Positions 17,668-25,258 of a DNA stretch of 25,258 nt are shown here, piece by piece. Below the pieces are notes generated by a model that saw nothing but the letters and a program-made list of their open reading frames with translations, was not told where the DNA came from and made no database searches. Positions within the stretch are counted from its first letter, which is position 1; the number at the start of each line of letters is the position of its first letter. Made by a program: the position numbers and the translations under genes. Source of the stretch: Neocallimastix lanati (nom. inval.) (Eukaryota; Neocallimastigomycota; Neocallimastigomycetes; Neocallimastigales; Neocallimastigaceae); contig JACVTC010000470.1 of assembly GCA_016946835.1 (NCBI GenBank), positions 1 to 25,258 on the forward strand. Direction: 5' to 3'.

Positions 17668-17671
17668 TTGA

Positions 17672-18329
17672 TGATACAATATGAAAAGAAAAATAATGAT
17701 ATTTTAAAATTATTATTAAATTATATTAATTATATAAAGTTTGTAAAATATATATTATTATAAAATTAATTATATAAAAATGATGAATTATTTTAATTAT
17801 AAATCATATAAAATAATATTATTATAGTATAAAATTTAATTATTATAATATAAACTTTTATATTAATGTTTATATAAAATATAACAATTATGATTTAATA
17901 TAGAGATAATAATTATAAAAAAAAAATATATAAAAATATTATAAAAAAAATGTTTTTGTAGAAAAAAAAAAAAAATTATTGATATATGTTAATTAGTAAT
18001 AGTTGATTTAATATAAGAAAAATGTTTTAATTAGTTAAGATAGTAGTTTAGTTATTAGTTTTAATAAAATTAGTTGTTTAAGTAATTAATTGTAGAATAT
18101 TATAATTAAATTATAATTATTAATAGTTAATTAATATGATAAAAATAAAAATAAAATAAAATAAAATAAAATAAAAATAAAATATTACAAAACAAATATC
18201 CTAAAATAAAAATTTTAAATAATTAAATAAAATAATTAATATTATTATTAGAATATATAATTTAGTACAATTCCCCAGTGTAGCGCCCAAAACTATTGTA
18301 AATACGAATATTTAAAATATATCGTATCA
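17672..18329 (+). mobile_element. Solo LTR, family C
   Basis: This 658-bp sequence starts TGATACAATATG and ends ATATATCGTATCA, flanked by TTGA at 17668-17671 and 18330-18333. Its last 70 bp follow the same plan as the end of family A (ATTCC, then GCCCA, then an AT stretch and ATCGTATCA), so the two families are related. A TAAAA microsatellite lies at about 18150-18185. There is no coding region. Confidence 0.75.
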
Positions 18330-18333
18330 TTGA

Positions 18334-19352
18334 CGGTAAAGAATGAATTAATAACCTTTATTTTATTATTAATAATTCTTTACTAAATTGTACTTTCCTA
18401 TATTCTTCATAACCTAAACCTCATTGTAAATTTAATTTATTTTGATATAAATTAATTTTAATTTGTAAATAATGTAAATAAATTTTAATTAATCACTTTA
18501 TTGTTATATTATTAAATATATGTATATATTAAAATACAATTGTAAATATTAAAATTATACTTTTAAGATACTAAATTATTAAAAATATTAATTAAATATT
18601 ATTATAAAAATTATTATAAAATTATTAAAATTATTAATTAAATATTATTCTAAAAATTATTATAAATTATTAATATTATAAAATTATTAAAATTATTAAA
18701 TATTATTATAAAAATTTATATATTATAACTATTAAATATTATTATAAAATTATTAAGATTATTAATTAAATTTATTATTAAAAATTATTATTAAAAATTT
18801 TACTTATTATAAAAATTATTATTTAAATATTATCAAATTTATTAATTAAATATTATAAAAATTTTATTTTATTTTGAAAATAATTACAAGTATTATTTAA
18901 AATAATTAAAGATTATTAAATTTATTATATTAATCTTTAAAAACAATTTATTTAACTTAAAAATATCAAAGAAAATAGTAAAAACTATTTTCTATATATT
19001 TATTTTATAATTATTTTTAATTAAATTATATTTGAATATTATATTATTATATTTATAAAAATTAAAACAAAAATGAATTATTGATATAAAATTAATTCAA
19101 TAATTCTATAAAATTACTTAAATTATAAACAATTAATTATACTTTAAATTTATAAAAAAATATAAATATTGTAACAATTTCTTAAAAAAAATTAAATATG
19201 TGTACTTTAAATATAAAGTTTTATATTAATAAAAAAAATATAAATAACTTTTAATAAAGAAATAATTTTTTTTTATTTAAAATCAAAGCAGGGTAATACC
19301 CGTCCCCCCCTGCTTGATTTTAAATATCTAAGTGTCAACCCCGAGTCTACCA
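18334..19352 (+). mobile_element. LTR-like element family B, copy 2 (B2)
   Basis: This 1019-bp repeat is closely similar to B1 along its whole length, with the same GC island (GCAGGG...CCCTGC) and the same end GAGTCTACCA. Its first base is C instead of T (CGGTAAAG). TTGA flanks it at 18330-18333 and 19353-19356. It is non-coding. Confidence 0.8.
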
Positions 19353-19356
19353 TTGA

Positions 19357-20355
19357 TGGTAAAGAATGAATTAATAATCTTTATTTTATTATTAATAATT
19401 CTTTACTAAATTGTACTTTCCTATATTCTTCATAACCTAAACCTCATTGTAAATTTAATTTATTTTGATATAAATTAATTTACACTTGTAAATAATGTAA
19501 ATAAATTTTAATTAATTACTTTATTGTTATATTATTAAATATATGTATATTAAAATACAATTGTAAATATTAAAATTATACTTTTAAGATACTAAACTAT
19601 TAAAACTATTAATTAAATATTATTATAAAAATTATTATAAAATTATTAAAATTATTAATTAAATATTATTCTAAAAATTATTATAAATTATTAATATTAT
19701 AAAATTATTAAAATTATTAAATATTATTATAAAAATTTATATATTATAACTATTAAATATTATTATAAAATTATTAAGATTATTAATTAAATTTATTATT
19801 AAAAATTATTATTAAAAATTTTTACTTATTATAAAAATTATTATTTAATTATAAAAATTTTATTTTATTTTGAAAATAATTACAAGTATTATTTAAAATA
19901 ATTAAAGATTATTAAATTTATTATATTAATCTTTAAAAACAATTTATTTAACTTAAAAATATCAAAGAAAATAGTAAAAACTATTTTCTATATATTTATT
20001 TTATAATTATTTTTAATTAAATTATATTTGAATATTATATTATTATATTTATAAAAATTAAAACAAAAATGAATTATTGATATAAAATTAATTCAATAAT
20101 TCTATAAAATTATTTAAATTATAAACAATTAATTATACTTTAAATTTATAAAAAAATATAAATATTGTAACAATTTCTTAAAAATTAAATATGTGTACTT
20201 TAAATAAAAAGTTTTATATTAATAAAAAAAAAAATAAATAAATAACTTTTAAAAAAAGAATTTTTTTTTTTTTTTTTATTTAAAATCAAAGCAGGGTAAT
20301 AACCGTCCCCCCCTGCTTGATTTTAAATATCTAAGTGTCAACCCCGAGTCTACCA
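19357..20355 (+). mobile_element. LTR-like element family B, copy 3 (B3)
   Basis: This 999-bp copy of B follows B2 head to tail, with only TTGA between them. It lacks about 20 bp present in B1 and B2 near 19846 and has a T run at about 20261-20278. It ends TCTACCA and is followed by TTGA (20356-20359). The separating TTGA argues for an independent insertion rather than a tandem duplication of B2. Confidence 0.8.
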
Positions 20356-20359
20356 TTGA

Positions 20360-20995
20360 TGATACGGAACTAACTAATAATTCGTATTATACTATTGGAA
20401 ATTATAATTAAGTTTAATAACTTTATGTATTAAATATTTTAAACTATTTTTATAATTCCAAAATTTTATTCTTAATTTAAAATAATTATATAAATTATCA
20501 AATTAAATTGATTAATGACTAATTATTAAAAAATCATTATTTAATTAAATTGATTAATGACTAATTATTAAATAATTATTATCTTATATTAATTAAATTG
20601 TTTTATTATTATATTTAATTATTATTAATATTAAATTGTTTCAAGAATTATATTATCAAAAATATTACCAATAATTTTATTGTTAAATTTTTTAATTTTA
20701 TCATTAATAATATTTGTCATTAAAGATAATATTAATTATATTAGTATTAATATTTTTATTATTAAAATAACTCTTAAAAAATATTATTTATAATCACATG
20801 TAATAATTATACTAATAAGAATTAAAATAATTTAAATTATTATAAAAATTCATGTAGTAAAAAAGTATAAAAGAAAAAGAAAATACTTAATAAAAAATCA
20901 GGTGTTAAAAAAATAAAAAAAACGGAAAGTGAAATTAAATTATTAACTAATATATTATTTTCATTTTTTTTTTTGAAGTTTATTGTGTACCTGCA
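20360..20995 (+). repeat. Probable 5' LTR of D (right boundary uncertain)
   Basis: It starts TGATACGG at the end of the TTGA duplication. The right boundary is a guess placed at ACCTGCA, just before the primer-binding site candidate at 21002. The end does not mirror TGATACG as in family A, and the 3' LTR is not in the window for comparison. The sequence is AT-rich and non-coding. Confidence 0.45.
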
Positions 20996-21001
20996 CCAAA
21001 T

Positions 21002-21017
21002 TGGCGAGCTATGCAGG
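21002..21017 (+). promoter_or_regulatory. Candidate primer-binding site of D
   Basis: TGGCGAGCTATGCAGG is complementary to a plausible tRNA 3' end: T stem CCTGC, acceptor ATAGCTC, discriminator G, CCA. It differs from the sites of E and A-full, so D would use another tRNA. It also forms part of an inverted repeat with CCTGCA at 20990-20995. AT-rich leader without a gene follows to 21140. Confidence 0.5.
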
Positions 21018-21140
21018 ACACAAAGAAAATAATATGAAAAATTAATAATTTAAATGAATATTAAGAAATTTTAATTATAAAAAGAAAAAAATTAATTCTA
21101 TATTAAAAATAATATAATAAAATAAATTAAATTGCCAAGA

Positions 21141-22025
21141 ATGAAAATCTTAGAACTTGAGGAACTACTACCTAGGCTTGATGAAGATGCTAGAGACGTT
21201 GATATCTGGGCCGAAGAATTCACAAGATTAATGAAATTAGCTGGTATTAACAATCCAGCTAGCATTCATACCTGGGCGACTGAATGTGTTGAGGGCAAAC
21301 TCAGGGGAATCTTACAAGATCTGGTGAAAGTCAATGAAGATGAAGAAGAAGAATTTCCTTCTATGAAAAAAATAAAAGAAGCTTTAGAAGAAGCCTTAGA
21401 AATCACTCCACAGGATAAATGTAAAAGATTACAAAGATTAAAAATAAAAAGAGGAGAAAGTATTAAAAATTTTAATTGGCGATATAAAAAACTTTACAAC
21501 AATTTACCAAGACTTTATCAATCTTTCATAACAGTGGAGGATTATACTGAATCCATTTCATACCGACCTTTTGCTAGAGCCCAGGTTATAACTCAAAGAT
21601 GTGTAGATCTCGAGGATGCATTTGAGGAAGCGGAATTAGCCGAAAGAGCCGAAGAGAGGAAAGAAACAAATGAAACTGTAATGTCTACTTTATATACTCG
21701 GGGGGTTTATTCAAACTTTTCTCAATCAAATAGAACTGGGAAACATCCTTTTAGACAATTTTCTGCCAATAATTATATAGAAGTTAACAACCCCAAAAGA
21801 AATACGAGAAGTCGCACTAATGATAAACTCTTAAATAAGAATCCAAAATACGAGACTAACAATACATATAAAAGAACATATAAGTGTTTCAGATGTAACC
21901 AGGAAGGTCATGGTGTCAAGCAATGCCCTTATTCATTTAAGGAATTAGCTGAGTTAGAGGAAAAAGGTCAGATTTCAAAGGAATCTTTAAACTCCCAAAT
22001 GGAAGAAGGAAAACTTCCCTTATAA
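21141..22025 (+). CDS. gag: Gag polyprotein of element D
   Basis: This intact capsid/nucleocapsid gene of 294 residues counts from the ATG at 21141; the frame is open from a TTG nine bases earlier. The N-terminal part has VDIWAEEFTRLMKLAGI. The middle has FPSMKKIKEALEEALEITPQ and GESIKNFNWRYKKLYNN, with counterparts in A-full gag. A CCHC knuckle, CFRCNQEGHGVKQC, is at residues 249-262, followed by SFKELAELEEKGQI. Unlike E gag it has only a short acidic patch. TTTAAAC lies in the gag frame 33 bases before the stop codon at 22023-22025, so normal translation gives Gag and slippage gives Gag-Pol. Confidence 0.9.
   Translation: MKILELEELLPRLDEDARDVDIWAEEFTRLMKLAGINNPASIHTWATECVEGKLRGILQDLVKVNEDEEEEFPSMKKIKEALEEALEITPQDKCKRLQRLKIKRGESIKNFNWRYKKLYNNLPRLYQSFITVEDYTESISYRPFARAQVITQRCVDLEDAFEEAELAERAEERKETNETVMSTLYTRGVYSNFSQSNRTGKHPFRQFSANNYIEVNNPKRNTRSRTNDKLLNKNPKYETNNTYKRTYKCFRCNQEGHGVKQCPYSFKELAELEEKGQISKESLNSQMEEGKLPL
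21986..22018 (+). promoter_or_regulatory. -1 ribosomal frameshift signal of D
   Basis: TTTAAAC (21986-21992) sits in the gag frame as T-TTA-AAC. After an 8-nt spacer comes a stem GGAAG (22001-22005) / CTTCC (22014-22018) with an 8-nt loop, the same geometry as stem 1 of E. I do not find a clear second stem, so it may act as a simple hairpin. Pol is in the -1 frame and its first residues match those of E. Confidence 0.8.
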
Positions 22026-22690
22026 AAACCATAAATGATACTGAAACTGATGATATCGTAGCAGCTGTCACTAGGCAAACAAGACAATTAAATACAAAAA
22101 AGAAACCTTACGATAAACATCAGAAAATAGCCACATTAAAAGAAAATCCTCAACCAATAAAAATGCTTTCGAAATCACAAACAAATGATCGAAAAATGGA
22201 AGTAGAAGTAGAAAATATTAATAATGAACCAAAAAGTAACAATGAAGAAGAACCCTTAAATAACTCAAAAAATAGAGAAGAAACGGAAACCTTAAAAGAA
22301 ATTGACTTGTCTGTGATTGCCAACCCATCAATAAACAAAGCAAAAAGGGATTCAAAGAAGGAAAGAATATCAGAAATAATGGATAAGAAACCCGAAGAAG
22401 AAGAAATGAGAAAAAAGGTTACAGCTAAACTACCCAGTACTCAAATGGAAGAAAAGAAGAATAAATGCGAAAGATTAAAAAATGATAAAAATAAAGAAGA
22501 AATGAGAATCGAAAATAATAATGAAGAGAATCCAAATAACAAAAAGGAGAAGCACATTATTCTAATGGAAAACCAAGCAAAGTACGATCTTGTAACTGAT
22601 TTAACATCTACCACAGCTAATATAACTCTGGCTCAATTGTTGGATATAAGTCCAAAATTGCGAGCTCAACTTAATAAATTGTTAAGCTAA
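21993..22690 (+). pseudogene. pol: Pol N-terminal linker of D
   Basis: This -1 frame product starts L-x-N-G-x-R-x-T-x3-K-T-I, the same pattern as E. A Lys/Glu/Asn-rich linker follows, probably disordered, then LTSTTANITLAQLLDISPKLRAQ, matching the pre-protease block of E. The frame hits TAA at 22688-22690, but the protease continues in the next frame from about 22684, so a single-base change has split it. Confidence 0.78.
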
Positions 22691-23017
22691 AAGAAACACC
22701 TCATAACGGAAAAATGGAAGAAATGGTATTATCTACTGTCTCAAGGAAGGATATAGCTACTACTAAATGTAAAATTAACGGAGAAGATGGATTCGCCTTT
22801 TTAGATACATGTGCAAGCATTAACATAATAACGAGTAAGTTTTTAGGCAAGTTGAAAAAATATAAAACCATTTGGTTATACAACTAACAATATTATACAG
22901 GTAACTTCGAAGACCCACATATCCTCTGAATTATATCATTTAACAGTTGAATTCAACGATTTCATTATTCAAGACGTATTTAGAGTAATAGAACATGATC
23001 AGGATCTGTTTGATATC
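22684..23017 (+). pseudogene. pol: Protease of D, split by two compensating frameshifts
   Basis: Bases 22684 to about 22864 are read in one frame and give the retropepsin core FLDTCASINIIT. The active site is D-T-C (22804-22812), not D-T-G, as in E where it is D-S-C. From about 22865 the original pol frame returns and gives SSELYHLTVEFNDFI and DLFDILIGFRT, the protease C-terminal part. The two indels cancel, and the protein on both sides is well conserved, so sequencing error is as likely as decay. Confidence 0.75.
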
Positions 23018-24119
23018 TTGATAGGTTTCAGGACCTTAAAGGATAATAATTTATTCATTAATCCTATTCGTAATAGTCTATGTAAAATGAAGAAAGATGG
23101 TACATTTACAACAATCTCAGCTTTAGAAATAGATGAAGAAGAAAAAGAAATAGATGAAGAAGTAAAAATTGAAGAAACTGAAATGCAAGATAATCCAGAT
23201 TCCATGTTATTTTGTTTCATAAACAAAGAATCATCAGAAATACAGAATGCAATTACGATTAAGGAAAATAAAAAAGACAAAGAAGAAAATACAATCATTG
23301 AAGAAAAGAAGACAAGAATTGAACAAATTATAAAAAATACAATAGAAGTAGTTAGAGGCCGATTCAAGGAACTATTAAAAGATAATATTGAAATCTTAGC
23401 AATAAAAATAGATGAATTAGGTTCAACAAAGTTATTACCGCACCATATCAGTTTAGAAGAAAATACGATTCCAATCAAACAAAAAGCTTATCGATTATCT
23501 AAAGTACAAGCAGACGCCCTGAAGGAAGAGCTAATTAAATTACTGAACAACCATTTAATTGAACCATCCAGTTCACCATGGTCTTCTCCAGTTATTCTTG
23601 TAAGGAAGAAGAATAATAAATGGAGAATGTGTATAGATTTTCGGAAGCTCAACAACGTTACTATTAAAGACGCTTATTCTCTGCCACTAATAGATGATAT
23701 ACTTTTCTCAATCGGAAAGAAAGTTAAAGTATTTTCAACAATAGATTTATTCTCCGGCTTTTATCAAATTCCAATGTTCCATGAAGACATTCCCAAAACA
23801 AGTTTTACAACAATGTACGGTAATTACCAATTCCGGGTAATGCCGTTTGGTTTATGCAATGCCCCAGGAACCTTCCAGAGAGAGATGAACAGGATATTTT
23901 TTCCGCTCATTGGGAAGTGTATGTTTATATATATCGATGATTTAATCATATTCTCTCCAACTTTTGAACAACACATAGAAGATTTAAAGAAAGTATTTGA
24001 TATCCTAAAGGATAATGGATTAAAAATCAATCTCGACAAATGTGATTTTTTCAAGGAATCAGTTGAATTATTAGGCCACACAGTATCAATTGAAGGAATA
24101 TCACCAATTAATAAAAAAT
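23018..24119 (+). pseudogene. pol: Reverse transcriptase of D
   Basis: The long open stretch begins with an acidic linker and reaches RT at about 23500. Blocks in order: SSPWSSPVILVRKKNNKWRM, CIDFRKLNNVTIKDAYSLP, STIDLFSGFYQIPM (first Asp), NYQFRVMPFGLCNAPGTFQREMN, and YIDD at 23930-23941 (both catalytic Asp present). Then come LKINLDKCDFF and LGHTVSIEGISPINKK. The frame is lost in the A-rich codons at about 24110-24119 and continues in another frame. All residues needed for catalysis are visible. Confidence 0.88.
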
Positions 24120-24775
24120 TGAGATTATACGTGAATGGTTACCTCCTACCAACATCACGCAATTACAATCATTTCTTGGAGCAGTAGGTTATTATAGGAA
24201 GTTTATATACAACTTTGCAACAATTGCCAAACCTCTATTTAAACTACTTAAAAAGAATGTAAAATTCTCTTGGGAAGCTGTTCAACAAGAGAGCTTTGAA
24301 GAACTTAAACGAAGATTAATCACAGCCCCTATTTTATCAATGCCTGATTTCGACAAACAATTTATAATCAGGACAGATGCCTCAAAAGATGGAATAGGTG
24401 GAGTCCTGATACAAAAAGATGAAAATAATATCGAAAAACCAATACATTATATGAGCAGAACTTTGAAACCAGCTGAAGTAAACTATGGGATTACAGATTA
24501 GAAGGAGCTGCCGCCGCTTTTTGTGTTAAAAAAATTTAAATCCTATATTTCGGGAAGTAAATTCGAAATATTGTTGTTCACAGATCACAAACCATTAATA
24601 AGTATATTCAAAAGTAAAGAAACCTTAAATGCCAGACAGTCAAGATGGGTAATTATGTTCTCTATGTTAAAAGTTAAAGTCATTTACGAACCAGGAAAAA
24701 CGTAATGTATTAGCGGATGCGTTATCTCGACTTAGATCAAAACCATCGGAAGTAATAGCTACCTATTTAGAAGAA
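24115..24775 (+). pseudogene. pol: RT connection and RNase H of D
   Basis: It continues with REWLPPTNITQLQSFLGAVGYYRKF. RNase H motifs follow: RTDAS, the D(L)EGAA position, FTDHKP and LADALSR. One-base shifts occur near 24498 (a base missing in the codon before EGAA), near 24530 (an extra A in an A run) and near 24700 (before NVLADA). Between the shifts the protein matches E closely and no stop is caused by a substitution. Confidence 0.8.
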
Positions 24776-25258
24776 ATTAATACAGGAAAAAATTCGTTAT
24801 TAAAGAAGTTTGAAGAAAAATTTTCAAGAATAAACAATGAAGAATATTTTATAGATGGAGGCACATTCAGAAAAGTAATTAAAGAAGATAAAGAAAAAAT
24901 TAAACTATTATTAGAAGCCCATAGGATAGGCCATGAGGGAATCTTCAAAACGTATAACAGGCTCAAACGTGATTACTATTGGAATAACATGGTCTTGGAT
25001 GTAAAATACATAGTCAATACGTGTAAACACTGCCAACTGTTCAAACCACAAACTTTCAATTCAAACACCGAACACATCCCAACAAAGCCGGGATTACCTT
25101 TTACCCAGGTAGGACTGATATAGTAGGCCCTTTACCACAAACAAAAAATGGAAATCAGTATATCCTAGTATTAGTCGATTATTTAACAAAGTGGGTTGAA
25201 GCTGAACCCACTGTCAAGATTGAATCTGATGATATAATAGGCTTCTTAACAAGAGTTT
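24776..25258 (+). pseudogene. pol: Integrase N-terminal part of D (partial, cut by window edge)
   Basis: The zinc domain is present as EAHRIGHEG and NTCKHCQ. The start of the catalytic core shows GL(D)IVGPLP, where one base is missing in GLD (about 25117), then DYLTKWVEAEPT with the Trp codon that is a stop in E. The remaining catalytic Asp and Glu lie beyond the window. Its target preference could not be read here. Confidence 0.8.

Larger units (their letters stand above)
20360..25258 (+). mobile_element. Ty3/gypsy element 'D', 5' part (truncated by window edge)
   Basis: The element starts TGATACGGAACTAAC right after TTGA. It has a non-coding 5' LTR/leader, gag from 21141 and pol in the -1 frame through protease, RT, RNase H and the start of integrase at the right edge. 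Sequence identity of motifs with E is clear but moderate, so D is a sister lineage. Pol is interrupted by about seven single-base shifts but I find no clear nonsense substitution. The 3' LTR and far TTGA lie outside the window. Confidence 0.88.

Noticed and set aside
19353-19356. B2 and B3 as a simple tandem duplication
   Set aside because: They are separated by the same TTGA that flanks every other element of the chain and differ by indels, which fits separate insertions better.
22999-23478. 159-codon minus-strand frame opposite D pol
   Set aside because: It lies fully antisense to the conserved pol frame and shows Ser/Phe bias typical of the complement of a Lys/Glu-rich coding sequence.

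Overview
This is an extremely AT-rich eukaryotic window with no ordinary protein-coding host gene that I can see. It is a pile-up of Ty3/gypsy-type LTR retrotransposons around two identical elongator tRNA-Met(CAT) genes. The AT content, A/T-ending codons, Asn-rich low-complexity proteins and TTTTT Pol III terminators suggest a low-GC fungus (for example an anaerobic gut fungus, Neocallimastigomycota) or, less likely, a dictyostelid. The phylum is an inference and is not proven by the sequence.

Layout: (1) 1-1500, minus strand: a broken Ty3/gypsy gag-protease remnant running off the left edge. (2) 2191-2263, minus: tRNA-Met copy 1. (3) 2951-14478: a chain of elements separated by the tetranucleotide TTTA: solo LTR 'A' (2955-3420), a 1-kb LTR-like element 'B1' (3425-4437), a full-length 8.0-kb Ty3/gypsy element 'E' (4442-12465), and a minus-oriented non-coding element 'F' with a 54-bp minisatellite and a 230-bp foldback end (12470-14474). 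(4) 14678-14750, minus: tRNA-Met copy 2. (5) 14762-25258: a second chain, separated by TTGA and starting only 12-15 bp upstream of tRNA copy 2: a complete gag-only element 'A-full' (14766-17667), solo LTR 'C' (17672-18329), 'B2' (18334-19352), 'B3' (19357-20355), and the 5' part of another Ty3/gypsy element 'D' (20360 to the right edge).

E and D encode gag with a CCHC zinc knuckle, then pol in the order protease, reverse transcriptase, RNase H, integrase. Pol sits in the -1 frame. In both elements the gag end carries the heptamer TTTAAAC, an 8-nt spacer and a GC-containing hairpin with an 8-nt loop. In E the loop can also form an H-type pseudoknot. This is a -1 ribosomal frameshift signal conserved between two diverged elements. 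E carries several stops and frameshifts. D carries mainly single-base indels. A-full keeps only gag (with a long Asn tail), LTRs, a primer-binding site and a purine tract, so it would need proteins in trans.

The most interesting observations are the serial insertion chain at the likely Pol III start of a tRNA gene, the frameshift signal, six 28-nt co-varying hairpins in the leader of E, and a related TCGA-type hairpin in the non-autonomous A element.
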